Source: Candidatus Culexarchaeum yellowstonense | Lineage (GTDB): Archaea > Thermoproteota > Methanomethylicia > Culexarchaeales > Culexarchaeaceae | Assembly: GCA_024707015.1 (NCBI GenBank) | Contig: JANGFR010000003.1 | Location: forward strand, 1 to 64,000 | Length of the DNA stretch: 64,000 nucleotides | Direction: 5' to 3' | Shown here: one piece after another, positions 33,275-42,707 of the stretch | Position numbering within the stretch: position 1 is the first letter of the stretch | Layout: each line of letters begins with the position of its first letter | Position numbers and translations under genes: made by a program | The notes under the pieces: model-generated | What the model was told of the DNA's origin: nothing | Databases searched by the model: none | What the model saw: the letters and a program-made list of their open reading frames with translations, nothing else

Positions 33275-34106
33275 ACCAAGAACAATGTGGGAGAAACTGG
33301 AAAACATCGATGTTAGATGGATATACCTAGTGGTATGGGTAGTAATAAGCATACCACTACTAAGACCCATAGGAATCCCCCTAGGAAAATATAGCGCAGA
33401 AACCCTTGGACTATACAATTATATAGATAAACTTCCACCAGGAAGTGTAGTCGTAATCATAGATGACCAAAGCCCAGCAGCAGCCGCAGAATGCCAACCA
33501 ACACTACTAGCTCTCTTCTACCATTGTGTAAGTAAAGGATTAAGGGTAATGTTTATGGACGTAAGAACAGAAGCAGTACCATACACGGAAGCAGCATTCC
33601 AAGCCATATTGGGAGCATCAAAAGACCACCCAGATTACGGTAAAAAGTACGTAAATCTAGGATACGTACCAAACTATGAAATAGGGTTGGCAGCCGTAGC
33701 AGCCAATGTATTCTGGCCAGAGAAGGATGCATATGGAAACAAATTGAGAGACATGCAATTCTTCCAAGACCTACCCACAAAAACAGCAAAGGACTGGGCC
33801 ATAGCAATATACTTTGGAAATAGCAGCGTAGATTGGGTTGTAAGACAACTCACAGACGTTTATGGAACGAAGGTGGGCGGCGGCGTTGGAGCAGTATTAG
33901 CATCCAGAATGTACCCATACTGGCCAGACAAAATAGTTGGATGGGCAACTGGAGCGAAGGGAGCAGCGGAATATGAAATATTGGTGAGGAGACCAGGTGA
34001 AGGGGCAGCGGCAATGGATGCACAATCCCTAGCACACCTAGCAATAGTAATATTCATAGTACTCGGAAACTTAGGATACTTCCTATCCAGGAGGAGGGGG
34101 AAGTAA
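33264..34106 (+). CDS. Membrane-anchored protein with large soluble domain (cassette gene 3)
   Basis: About 280 residues from GTG 33264, which has GGGGGTGG upstream (ATG 33243 and 33285 are alternatives). One helix near 20-40 (WIYLVVWVVISIPLLRPIG), a soluble alpha/beta domain (about 55-240) and a C-terminal helix (LAHLAIVIFIVLGNLGYFLS) give an anchored two-helix layout like gene 1. The soluble part alternates strands and helices (SVVVIIDDQSPAAAA, LRVMFMDVRTEA, WAIAIYFGNSS), suggesting a Rossmann-like fold. No family recognised. It overlaps gene 2 by 11 bases and stops one base before gene 4. Confidence 0.75.
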   Translation: MESKPRTMWEKLENIDVRWIYLVVWVVISIPLLRPIGIPLGKYSAETLGLYNYIDKLPPGSVVVIIDDQSPAAAAECQPTLLALFYHCVSKGLRVMFMDVRTEAVPYTEAAFQAILGASKDHPDYGKKYVNLGYVPNYEIGLAAVAANVFWPEKDAYGNKLRDMQFFQDLPTKTAKDWAIAIYFGNSSVDWVVRQLTDVYGTKVGGGVGAVLASRMYPYWPDKIVGWATGAKGAAEYEILVRRPGEGAAAMDAQSLAHLAIVIFIVLGNLGYFLSRRRGK

Positions 34107-34808
34107 ATGTCGTTAAACATACCTACACTCGCAACAATAATGGCTGCCGGAATAACATTAATGCTCCTCAGCTACCTGTATAGGGAAAACATATTCTTCA
34201 GAATAGCTGAACACGCATACATAGGCGCCGCAGCAGCCTACACCACACTAGTAAACATAGACACAGCATGGGCAAACTATCTATACCCACACGTGGCAAA
34301 AGGAGAATGGTGGTGGTGGATCACAGTACCCATAGGACTACTATACCTATTCTTCTTCACAAGGAAATACTTCTATCTCTACAGGTATCCAACAGCCCTA
34401 TACCTAGGCGTATCAATAGGAACCATAGTGGCAAGATACATAAAAACTCAATTCCTAGAGCAGATAAGATCCACCATAACCGATACAACAGGCACCGCGA
34501 TATTGCTGCCAAAGCCCATTGATGGTATACTGGTAGCCATAGGCGTACTAACAGCACTATTCTACTTCTACTTTACCATAGAATTCAAAGGGCCACTAAA
34601 CACAATAGCAAAGATAGGCAGATACACCCTTGTAGCAGGGTTTGGAGGTAGCTTCGCACTGACAATAATGAGCAGAGTCACACTATTTATTGGAAGACTG
34701 AGATTCCTATACTTCACAGATCCAGCACCATACGTTTGTGTACTGGCAGGAATAGTGCTGATAATAGGGATAGCAATGGACTACATGAAGAAGAGTAAAA
34801 CCGCATAA
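34107..34808 (+). CDS. Integral membrane protein (cassette gene 4)
   Basis: 233 residues with about six or seven membrane helices. The N-terminus is hydrophobic (LATIMAAGITLMLLSYLY) and later segments include EWWWWITVPIGLLYLFFF, VAIGVLTALFYFYFTIEF and YVCVLAGIVLIIGIAM. An aromatic-rich first half with NIDTAWANYLYPHV and a Gly-rich loop (RYTLVAGFGGSFAL) stand out. I do not recognise the family. The ATG at 34107 follows GGAGGGGGAAGTAA, directly after the stop of gene 3. It is the last gene of the cassette; the next gene is convergent. Confidence 0.75.
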   Translation: MSLNIPTLATIMAAGITLMLLSYLYRENIFFRIAEHAYIGAAAAYTTLVNIDTAWANYLYPHVAKGEWWWWITVPIGLLYLFFFTRKYFYLYRYPTALYLGVSIGTIVARYIKTQFLEQIRSTITDTTGTAILLPKPIDGILVAIGVLTALFYFYFTIEFKGPLNTIAKIGRYTLVAGFGGSFALTIMSRVTLFIGRLRFLYFTDPAPYVCVLAGIVLIIGIAMDYMKKSKTA

Positions 34809-34851
34809 ACTCAAATTTAATCCTTTTTATTTTTTAGGTTGATAAATTTAA

Positions 34852-35715
34852 TTAGACTTCAACTCTTATTCTACCAGTGAAAACCTTCTCGGCTGGGCCT
34901 ATCATTTGAAGCCTATCCCCAATGACGATCTTAAGCATTCCACCACGAACATGAACATCAACAATCCCACTCTTAACCAGTCCAAGGCGATGAGCTACAG
35001 CAGCTGAAGCCGTTGAACCAGTTCCACAAGCATAAGTTTCATCCCAAACACCACTCTCATAAGTCCTAACCTTAATGGAATGATCATTTAAAACTTCAAC
35101 TAGATTTACACATATACCTTCGGGGAATATCTTCTTATTCTTGGAGATGGCTTCAGCATACAAGTTTATGTTAGCCTTATCCACATCATCCAAGAATAAC
35201 ACGACATGGGGAACACCGGTATCAACTATGGAAACTTCAACATCTCCGATCAATGGGAAATTAACACGTCTAGATATAAGCTCATCTTCATCATTGAAAT
35301 TAAGCTTAACATATCTCTTCAAATCCCCAAACCTACATTTCAAAACACCCATATCAGCTTTAAACCATCCATCACCCACCTTCTCCACAAACTTCAATCC
35401 AGCCCTAGTCTCAATTAGCAACTTATCTAAACCAAGCCTCTCCGACAAATATGCAGCTACACAACGTAAACCATTACCACACATCTCAGCCTCAGTTCCA
35501 TCAGGCTCCAAAACCCTCATAAACCCATGAGCACCACAAGTGGATGGAACAACGAATAAAACATCATCAGCACCCACGGAAAACCTCCTACGACAAACCT
35601 TCATGGAGAAAGCACCCTTAAAGGCTTCAGGAACAACCTCACCACCCAACTCATCCACAATTATAAAATCATTACCACAACCATGATACTTCACAAACTC
35701 AACATCCAAAATCAT
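34852..35715 (-). CDS. dapF: Diaminopimelate epimerase
   Basis: 287 residues with both catalytic cysteines of the DapF fold: MCGNGLRCVAAYL in the first half and YACGTGSTASAAVAH in the second. Supporting motifs are YHGCGNDFIIVDE at the N-terminus and DTGVPHVVLFLDD in the middle. It interconverts LL- and meso-diaminopimelate on the way to lysine. In archaea this marks a DAP-type lysine route, although a LysW-like protein also occurs at 44 kb. The coding strand is G+T-rich, like every minus-strand gene in this half. It is divergent from the glycosyltransferase across paired TATA boxes. Confidence 0.93.
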   Translation of the reverse strand: MILDVEFVKYHGCGNDFIIVDELGGEVVPEAFKGAFSMKVCRRRFSVGADDVLFVVPSTCGAHGFMRVLEPDGTEAEMCGNGLRCVAAYLSERLGLDKLLIETRAGLKFVEKVGDGWFKADMGVLKCRFGDLKRYVKLNFNDEDELISRRVNFPLIGDVEVSIVDTGVPHVVLFLDDVDKANINLYAEAISKNKKIFPEGICVNLVEVLNDHSIKVRTYESGVWDETYACGTGSTASAAVAHRLGLVKSGIVDVHVRGGMLKIVIGDRLQMIGPAEKVFTGRIRVEV

Positions 35716-35746
35716 AATGATCCAATAGAATAGGGGTTGGAGGAGG

Positions 35747-35783
35747 TATAAATAGGCAACGGAAACGGCAAAGAATATAAATA
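35747..35783. promoter_or_regulatory. Divergent promoter with two TATAAATA boxes
   Basis: TATAAATA occurs at 35747-35754 and again at 35776-35783. The second lies about 64-71 bases before ATG 35847 of the glycosyltransferase. The first, read from the minus strand as TATTTATA, lies about 32-39 bases ahead of dapF ATG 35715. Confidence 0.5.
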
Positions 35784-35846
35784 GACAAACCCATTGATTA
35801 ATGTAACGGGAAAGCTGAAAATCAAATTATTGATCACGGTGGAATA

Positions 35847-37289
35847 ATGACGCAAATAACAATACCAGCAATACAGCCAATACAGACCATAACCCTCATA
35901 ACAATAGTATATGCATTAACATGGATCATCATAATAGCCCACGCAATATACTACTGGACTGGAATAAGAGGTAAATATAGGAAAACAGAAGTTATTAAGA
36001 CAAAACTCAAAGAATACCCAAAAACAACAATAATAATACCAGTAAGAAACGAGGAAACAGAAACAATAATCAAACTACTCGAAACACTATCAAAACAAAC
36101 ATACCCAAAGGATAAAATGGAAATAATCATTGTAAGCGACGACACAGAACAAAAATTCAAAGAAATAATGGAAAAGGTAATGAAATCAGAACATTCGAAA
36201 AACATGGAAATAAAAATCTATAGGAGAGAGGAACCTAGAGGATTCAAAGCTGGAGCACTAAACTATGCACTAAAAAAATCCAGTGGAAAATACATCGTAG
36301 TATTCGATGCGGACACAACACCAAAAGAAACATTCCTAGAAGAAACCGTAACACACATGGAAACTGAAGGGCTAGATGCACTGGCAACAAAATGGTCAAC
36401 AAAGAATATCAGCGCATCACCAATAGCGGAAGCACAAGCAGTATCCATGGAATTCCTAACATCAATAATATTGAAAGGAAAGAAGATACTTGGAAAACCA
36501 ATAATAATACCTGGAAGCGGATGCATATTCAAAAGAGAAACACTAATAGAAGTGGGAGGATGGAATGAAGATTCACTAGCAGAAGACATAGACATGTCAG
36601 TGAGACTAATAATAAATGGAAAAAAGATAGATTACATGGATGAAGTAGAAGTAAAAGTTGAGGTACCGTCAAGCTACGAAGACTTCAAGAAACAACAATC
36701 AAGATGGATCTATGGAACAACACAAGTACTAACAAAAAATATAACAAAGATTATTAAGGCAAACATCCCATTAACATGGAAAATAGATGTAATACTACAC
36801 CTACTACAATACCATGCAATACTGGCAAACTTCGCAATAGCAATACTCGCACTACTATCAATAATCATAAAAACAGATCTAATAGCACAAGCAACATTCC
36901 TAATACCAATAACAATGATATTATCAGCATTGGAAGCAGCAGCATACATGCACACCGCAAAAAGACTTGGACTAAAAACTTGGAGAAGCATAGTCATGAT
37001 GGGAAGATGCACAGCACTAGCCACAGCCCTAGCACCACAAGTGCTAATACAAAATGTAAAAGTGATGGTTGGAAGAAAGGAGAAGTGGGAAGTCACACCA
37101 AAGGGGGTTGTCGCAAAGAAGATTAGCAGTAGAAAGGCTGCAATAATAGAGAACGTGACAACCATAATGGGAGTTACAGCCATGCTCACACTAATAATAC
37201 TAGGATACAAAACCTCAGCACTATGCATACTAACACTAACACTACCATACGCATATGTAGCATGGAAAACGAACAACCATAAATGGTGA
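35847..37289 (+). CDS. Family 2 processive glycosyltransferase, cellulose/hyaluronan-synthase-like
   Basis: 480 residues. One N-terminal helix (about 15-38), a GT-A domain (about 50-285), then C-terminal helices (about 320-385 and 435-470). Catalytic motifs are the opening TTIIIPVRNEE, the DxD-type VFDADTTPK, the AEDIDMSV acidic residue and the QQSRWIYG (QxxRW) motif of processive synthases. It should add sugars from nucleotide sugars to a growing chain at the membrane. The product could be an exopolysaccharide or surface glycan. The C-terminal loop between helices is basic (GRKEKWEVTPKGVVAKK). Confidence 0.88.
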   Translation: MTQITIPAIQPIQTITLITIVYALTWIIIIAHAIYYWTGIRGKYRKTEVIKTKLKEYPKTTIIIPVRNEETETIIKLLETLSKQTYPKDKMEIIIVSDDTEQKFKEIMEKVMKSEHSKNMEIKIYRREEPRGFKAGALNYALKKSSGKYIVVFDADTTPKETFLEETVTHMETEGLDALATKWSTKNISASPIAEAQAVSMEFLTSIILKGKKILGKPIIIPGSGCIFKRETLIEVGGWNEDSLAEDIDMSVRLIINGKKIDYMDEVEVKVEVPSSYEDFKKQQSRWIYGTTQVLTKNITKIIKANIPLTWKIDVILHLLQYHAILANFAIAILALLSIIIKTDLIAQATFLIPITMILSALEAAAYMHTAKRLGLKTWRSIVMMGRCTALATALAPQVLIQNVKVMVGRKEKWEVTPKGVVAKKISSRKAAIIENVTTIMGVTAMLTLIILGYKTSALCILTLTLPYAYVAWKTNNHKW

Positions 37290-37335
37290 AAACCATATAA
37301 AACTAAGAATGCATAATTGGTAACGAAATATTATG

Positions 37336-38355
37336 ATGAGAGAATACTATTCCAGGCAGATAGCATTAAGGGAGCTTGGAGAAGAAGGGCAAGAGAAACT
37401 GATGAAATCAAAAGTGGCAGTGGTGGGAGTTGGAGGACTTGGAAGCATAGCCTCAACATACCTAACACTGGCCGGAGTAGGATACATAAGGATAATAGAT
37501 CACGACATAGTGGAAATACACAACCTACATAGACAAGTACTATACGATCCAAGTGAAGTAGGCTACCCAAAAGTGGAAGTGGCTGCTAGAAAGCTGGAGA
37601 AGATGAACCCACAGGTAAAGGTGGAACCAATACCAGAACACCTCAACACATCCAACGCAGAAAAATTACTAAGCGATGTAAACGTGATCGTCGACGGACT
37701 AGACAACATGAGCACAAGATACATAGTGAACAGGGTAAGCATAAAGCATAAGATACCATACATATTTGCAGGAGCCATAGGAATGGAGGGAAACATAACA
37801 GTAATAAACCCGCCAGAAACACCATGCCTAGAATGCATATTCCCAAAAGTAGACGACAACCTACTACCCACATGTGAAACAAGGGGGGTTATAGGGGCAA
37901 CACCGGGAATAATAGGGGCTATTGAAGCCATGGAAGCAATAAAAATCATAGCTGGAATAAATGGAACATTAAAGGGGAAACTACTGGTATGCGACTTCAA
38001 AACCATGGAATTCCACAAAATAGAAGTAAGGAGAAGGGAGAACTGCCCAGCATGCGCAGGAGGCGGGAGAATGGATATACCACCACCAAAAACCACATGG
38101 ATATGTGGAAGAGGAGTTATAAACGTAAACCCAACAAAACCAATAAAAATAGACTTAAAGAAGTTGAAGGAGGAAATTTCAAAGAAAAATAAAGTGAAGA
38201 TAGTGACTGGAATAATGATAGCAATAGAATACGAGGGGAAAGATGTAAGCATATTCCAAAATGGGAGGATGATAATAAGTGGAGTGAAGAGCGAAGATGA
38301 AGCCATAAACATATACAACAAAATACTAAATGAAATCATTGAAACACAAACCTAA
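37336..38355 (+). CDS. E1-like ThiF/MoeB adenylyltransferase with extra C-terminal domain
   Basis: 339 residues. The ATP site is KVAVVGVGGLGSIASTYLT; YSRQI at the N-terminus, DHDIVEIHNLHRQVL and DGLDNMSTRYIVN are family marks, with the zinc pairs CLECIF and CPAC and the cysteine in TCETRGVIGATPG. It should adenylate the C-terminal glycine of a ubiquitin-like sulfur carrier (MoaD/ThiS/SAMP). After the second zinc pair there are about 80 extra residues (from about 255) with small alpha/beta elements and NGRMIISGVKSEDEAI, not part of standard MoeB. No carrier gene is adjacent. ATG 37336 is preferred to 37333. Confidence 0.85.
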   Translation: MREYYSRQIALRELGEEGQEKLMKSKVAVVGVGGLGSIASTYLTLAGVGYIRIIDHDIVEIHNLHRQVLYDPSEVGYPKVEVAARKLEKMNPQVKVEPIPEHLNTSNAEKLLSDVNVIVDGLDNMSTRYIVNRVSIKHKIPYIFAGAIGMEGNITVINPPETPCLECIFPKVDDNLLPTCETRGVIGATPGIIGAIEAMEAIKIIAGINGTLKGKLLVCDFKTMEFHKIEVRRRENCPACAGGGRMDIPPPKTTWICGRGVINVNPTKPIKIDLKKLKEEISKKNKVKIVTGIMIAIEYEGKDVSIFQNGRMIISGVKSEDEAINIYNKILNEIIETQT

Positions 38356-38391
38356 ATAACCAATTAAAACATAAAGGTATATGCTGAGATC

Positions 38392-40335
38392 ATGAGAAGC
38401 CTAAAAATAGAAGACTACAATAGGTTTACATCAGTATGCGATCCACAAATATCGCCAGACGGCAAAAGAATAGCCTTCGTAACAATAAAACCAGACCCAC
38501 AAGAAAACAATTACAAATCTAGGATATGGGTTATCAACATAGATAATGGAGAAGTGGAGCTAACCACAAATGGACCCACAGACACATGGCCAAGATGGAG
38601 CCAAGACGGCAAAAAACTACTATTCATATCAAGAAGAACCATAAGGGAAGGGGAACCTGGAAACGAACTATGGATACAACAAATAAATGGTGGGGAACCA
38701 AGACTATTAATGAAGAGTAGGAATGGAATAATACAGCCATCATGGAATCCAGACAACAAACACATACTATATAGATCAACAGTGATGAGGGGGGAATTGG
38801 ATCAAGAAGCAAGACTAATAGACAAAATACCCATATGGTTTGATGGAATAGGATTCACACACCATATAAACACACATCTATTCCAAGTAGACATATACTC
38901 AAATGAAGTGGAACAATTAACTTCAGGAGACATAGACGTAGTGGAAGCAAAATACTCCAATGATGGAAAGAGAGTAGCATATGCAGCAACTACAAACTAC
39001 ATGGAACCAAGAAAACAATACCTACACATAATAAACCTCGAAACAAGGGAAACCATAAAATTAAAGCATACGGGGATGGGCATAGGACCACTAACATGGT
39101 GCCCATGTGGTAAAAGGATAATATTCAGAGGAAACGACTATAGGAGAGGGTACCCAACACATGAATGCATATGGCAAATAAACATAGAAACAGAAGAACT
39201 ACAAAACCTAACCGGGAAAACTGGATACCAAACAAATCACAGCATATACTACGATCTAAGAGGACCATACCAAGCACCACAACCACCAATAATAGAAAAT
39301 GGTGAACTATACTTCACACAAACAAGAGGGGGGAGACACAACATATACAAAATGAACATGAAAACAATGGAAGTGGAAGACGTAGTTACAGGAGACTTCA
39401 TAATAGAAAACTTCCAAGTAAAAGATAACAAGATAGTATACACAAAGGTAACTGAAAAGATGCCAGCAGAAATCTATGTATGGGAGAACGGCTTAGAAAG
39501 AAAGCTAACAAGCTTCAACGATGAAATATTGAGGGAAGTGAAAGTGCAGGGACATGAGAGATTCCAATTCAAAGCATCAGACGGAGCCAACATAGAAGGA
39601 TGGATAATGAAACCAACAGAATACAGGGAAGGGGAAAAGTATCCAACAATAATATTCATACATGGAGGACCAAAAAGCACCTTCGGATACGCATTCATGT
39701 TCGAACACCAAATATGCGCAGCCAATGGATACGTGGTGATATATGCAAACATTAGGGGTAGTGGTGGATATAGTGAAGAATTCGCAGATATAAGGGGGAA
39801 GTATGGTGAAAGAGATTATCAAGACATAATGGAAATGATCGAATACGTAACAAGAAAGTATAACTACATAGATGAAGAGAGAATGGGAGTAACGGGGATA
39901 AGCTATGGAGGATACATGACAAACTGGATAATAACACAAACCAACAAATTCAAAGCAGCAGTATCACTAAATGGAATAAGCTGCTGGCTAGCTGAATTCG
40001 GAAACACAGACATAGGATTCCACTTCGTACCAGACCAAATAGGTGGAGACTGGTGGAACAATAAGGAAGAATGGATAAACAAATCACCAATAACACACGC
40101 CAACAAAGTTCAAACACCAATACTAATAATACACAGCATGGAAGATTACAGATGCTACCTAGACCAAGCACTACTATTCTACACAGCACTAAAATACCTC
40201 GGAAAAGAAGCAAAACTACTACTATTCACAAGTGGAAACCACGTATTCAGCAGATCAGGAAAACCAAACCATAGAACTAAAAGGTTAAAACACATGCTAG
40301 AATGGTTCAACCAACACCTAAAACAGAAAACATAA
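38392..40335 (+). CDS. S9 family prolyl oligopeptidase/acylaminoacyl peptidase
   Basis: 647 residues: an N-terminal seven-bladed propeller with TolB-like repeats (for example SPDGKRIAFVT and SQDGKKLLFIS), then an alpha/beta-hydrolase domain from about residue 400. The catalytic Ser is in GISYGGYM, Asp in HSMEDYRCYL and His in GNHVFSRSG. The propeller limits access to peptides, so the enzyme cleaves oligopeptides or removes blocked N-terminal residues in the cytosol. No signal peptide is present. It follows the E1-like gene by 36 bases and precedes the OsmC gene by 33, perhaps one transcript. Confidence 0.92.
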   Translation: MRSLKIEDYNRFTSVCDPQISPDGKRIAFVTIKPDPQENNYKSRIWVINIDNGEVELTTNGPTDTWPRWSQDGKKLLFISRRTIREGEPGNELWIQQINGGEPRLLMKSRNGIIQPSWNPDNKHILYRSTVMRGELDQEARLIDKIPIWFDGIGFTHHINTHLFQVDIYSNEVEQLTSGDIDVVEAKYSNDGKRVAYAATTNYMEPRKQYLHIINLETRETIKLKHTGMGIGPLTWCPCGKRIIFRGNDYRRGYPTHECIWQINIETEELQNLTGKTGYQTNHSIYYDLRGPYQAPQPPIIENGELYFTQTRGGRHNIYKMNMKTMEVEDVVTGDFIIENFQVKDNKIVYTKVTEKMPAEIYVWENGLERKLTSFNDEILREVKVQGHERFQFKASDGANIEGWIMKPTEYREGEKYPTIIFIHGGPKSTFGYAFMFEHQICAANGYVVIYANIRGSGGYSEEFADIRGKYGERDYQDIMEMIEYVTRKYNYIDEERMGVTGISYGGYMTNWIITQTNKFKAAVSLNGISCWLAEFGNTDIGFHFVPDQIGGDWWNNKEEWINKSPITHANKVQTPILIIHSMEDYRCYLDQALLFYTALKYLGKEAKLLLFTSGNHVFSRSGKPNHRTKRLKHMLEWFNQHLKQKT

Positions 40336-40368
40336 ATACAAAAAGTAAAGAAAACAGTTGATGAGAAC

Positions 40369-40773
40369 ATGGTTGAAGTGAAAGTGGAGTTACATAAAGG
40401 GGTAGGCCTAATAGCCACCACAGAAACAGGATTCACAGTGGTAATGGGAGGATCAATGGAAACGGTTGGAGCAGAAAAGAGGTACGGACCCTCAGCAATG
40501 GAACTAGTACTAGTAGCGCTGGGAGGATGCCTATCATCAGTAATGCTAAGAATACTAAATAGCAGAAAGATAAATGTGGAAAGCTTAGAAGTAAAGGTTC
40601 ATGGAGAAACCATGAAAGAAACACCACAAAGATACAAGAACATAGAAGTGGAAGTAAATGCAAAGGGGGCTCCAAAGGAGGAAATACAAAGAGCAGCAGA
40701 ACTAGCAGAAAAATACTGCCCAGTACTATGGACATTAAAAGAGAATGTAGAAGTACATTTGAAAGTTCAGTAA
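40369..40773 (+). CDS. OsmC/Ohr family protein
   Basis: 134 residues with the two redox cysteines of the family: one in LVALGGCLSSVML and one in KYCPVLWTLK. The RYGPSAMELVLVALGGC stretch leading into the central helix is typical. OsmC-type proteins reduce organic hydroperoxides through a Cys pair; archaeal YhfA-like members may serve other thiol chemistry. The gene follows the S9 peptidase and converges on a helix-turn-helix gene with a 25-base gap. Confidence 0.85.
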   Translation: MVEVKVELHKGVGLIATTETGFTVVMGGSMETVGAEKRYGPSAMELVLVALGGCLSSVMLRILNSRKINVESLEVKVHGETMKETPQRYKNIEVEVNAKGAPKEEIQRAAELAEKYCPVLWTLKENVEVHLKVQ

Positions 40774-40798
40774 ACCGAAACTCACACACTATTATTTA

Positions 40799-41191
40799 TC
40801 AACATTTTTGGGAGACAGACTTACAGAGATCACAATCCACAAGATTACATTCGGAATCAACAAGCTTATGGAAACTGCAAAGCAAACCCTTAGCCCTCAC
40901 AACCCTACATATATTGCATATCTCACCAACAAAAAACTTATAATCCACATTACCGGAAGCAAAGGATTTAGCGAGCAAGTCAATCTGCTCCATAATATCA
41001 GGATAATCCTCAACATTGAGAGCTCCACCCCTCAAACGCCTACTATAAAGACTAATGGCGGGCTGACTAACCCCAAGAAGCTTTGCCACCTCAATCTGCT
41101 TAAAACCATAATTTAACATAAGCCTCTTAGCCAAAGCAGCCCTAACACTAGGCAAAACAAACTTAACAACAACCTCACATGGAAGCAACAT
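40799..41191 (-). CDS. Helix-turn-helix regulator with Cys-rich C-terminus
   Basis: About 130 residues from ATG 41191. Residues about 10-55 form an HTH (VRAALAKRLMLNYGFKQIEV, then LLGVSQPAISLYSRRLRG). The C-terminal part has Cys residues in CNICRVVRAKGLLC, DSECNLVDCDLC and a final QKC, enough to hold a zinc ion or an iron-sulfur cluster, so a metal or redox-sensing role is likely. It resembles the uncharacterised COG2522 group of archaeal regulators. It is divergent from tldD and could control it; no operator is evident by eye. An earlier in-frame start at 41263 would add a hydrophobic stretch with no support. Confidence 0.75.
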   Translation of the reverse strand: MLLPCEVVVKFVLPSVRAALAKRLMLNYGFKQIEVAKLLGVSQPAISLYSRRLRGGALNVEDYPDIMEQIDLLAKSFASGNVDYKFFVGEICNICRVVRAKGLLCSFHKLVDSECNLVDCDLCKSVSQKC

Positions 41192-41281
41192 ACAAACCAA
41201 CAATACAAATAAACAATGGTACAAAATATACTTGTTGCTAATGGACAAAAATTGGAAATCCAAAACATTGAAACTAAAAGG

Positions 41282-41288
41282 TTATAAG
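41282..41288 (+). promoter_or_regulatory. TATA box of the tldD-tldE operon
   Basis: TTATAAG lies about 25-31 bases ahead of ATG 41313, so the message is probably leaderless. Confidence 0.45.
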
Positions 41289-41312
41289 CAGTTAAAATTG
41301 AAATATGATTTG

Positions 41313-42707
41313 ATGACGCACATTATGGATTTAATATTATGGGTGATAAGTAAGGGAAACGAACTTGGAGGAGAATATGTGGAAGCAAGATACCAAAAGT
41401 TTCACAGCACAAGCATCGAAATTAGAGATGGGAAGATCGTTTCAGCAGCCCCTGGAATAGAGCAGGGAGTTGCAATAAGAGTGCTACTTAATGGCGCATG
41501 GGGATTCTCCACAACAAACAACATCGATAAAAGATCACTTGAAAACGCCCTAAACATAGCTACAAAAATGGCTAAACAAGCAAGCAAAGACTCTGAAAAA
41601 ATGAATCTAGCACCAAGCAATGTGGTAATCGACGAAGTGAAAACTCCAGTAAAAGAACCACTAGAAGAAGTATCAATAGAAGAGAAGATAAAATTCCTAT
41701 CAAAGGCAGATGAAGCTGCAAGAAAAATATCACCAAACATAAAGACAACATCAAACTATGACGACTACACAGAAACAAAAATCATATGCACAAGCGATGG
41801 AACTCAAATGGAAATAAGAAATTCATGGGTTTACTGGGGAATATGGGCTTACGCCAGAGAAGCAGGATTAATACAATCATATAGGGATAGATACGCAATG
41901 CTAGGTGGATTCGAAGTAACTGAAAGAATGAAGGTGGAGGAAAGAAGCGTGGAAGCTGCAAAAAAGGCTATGGAACTATTGAAAGCGAAACCTGCACCAG
42001 GAGGAAAATTCACAGTAGTAATAGATGGAGCATTATCAGGATTAATGGCGCATGAAGCCATAGGTCACGCCTCAGAAGCCGATGGAGTACTAAGAGGGAC
42101 AAGCATACTAAGAGGGAGACTCGGGGAAAAGATAGGCTCAGAACATGTAACACTAATAGATGACGCCACAATACCAGAAAGATTTGGAACAGACGTATAC
42201 GATGATGAAGGCATCAAAACACAAAGGAAGGTCATAATACAAAGAGGGATTTTAAAGGGATACTTAACCAATAGGGAAGCAGCTGGGAAAATGAATCTAC
42301 CAGTAACTGGAAATGCAAGAGCACAAGACTACAGATTTCCACCAATAGTTAGAATGACAAACACATTCTTCCAGCCAGGAGACATGAGCTTCGAAGAATT
42401 AATTGAAGACATAAAATATGGGATATATGCGAAGGGCGGTAGAGGTGGACAAGTAAGCCCAGCTGAAGGCATATTCCAATTTGGAGCTCAAGAAGCATAC
42501 CTAATAGTCAATGGAGAAATAAAGGAGAAGCTTAGAGATTTCAGCATGAGTGGATTCATACTTGAAACATTAAAGAATGTAACTGGAGTAGCAAAAGACT
42601 TCGATATATACCCAAGCTTCTGTGGAAAGATGGGACAATCCATGAGAACCACATGTGGAGGACCACATATGAGAATAGAGAATATGATGGTTGGGGGGAG
42701 GGGGTAA
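41313..42707 (+). CDS. tldD: TldD metalloprotease subunit
   Basis: About 464 residues from ATG 41313. The zinc site HEAIGH (LMAHEAIGHASEADGVL) is complete, with the later Cys ligand in the C-terminal region (SFCGKMGQSMRTTCGG). TldD forms a heterodimer with TldE that threads unfolded or modified peptides into a closed cavity; bacterial members mature microcin B17 and degrade CcdA. The stop overlaps the tldE start (TAATG). A regulator with a Cys-rich tail lies upstream, divergent, and a poly-Glu protein and Lys-rich micropeptide lie downstream. Confidence 0.93.
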   Translation: MTHIMDLILWVISKGNELGGEYVEARYQKFHSTSIEIRDGKIVSAAPGIEQGVAIRVLLNGAWGFSTTNNIDKRSLENALNIATKMAKQASKDSEKMNLAPSNVVIDEVKTPVKEPLEEVSIEEKIKFLSKADEAARKISPNIKTTSNYDDYTETKIICTSDGTQMEIRNSWVYWGIWAYAREAGLIQSYRDRYAMLGGFEVTERMKVEERSVEAAKKAMELLKAKPAPGGKFTVVIDGALSGLMAHEAIGHASEADGVLRGTSILRGRLGEKIGSEHVTLIDDATIPERFGTDVYDDEGIKTQRKVIIQRGILKGYLTNREAAGKMNLPVTGNARAQDYRFPPIVRMTNTFFQPGDMSFEELIEDIKYGIYAKGGRGGQVSPAEGIFQFGAQEAYLIVNGEIKEKLRDFSMSGFILETLKNVTGVAKDFDIYPSFCGKMGQSMRTTCGGPHMRIENMMVGGRG

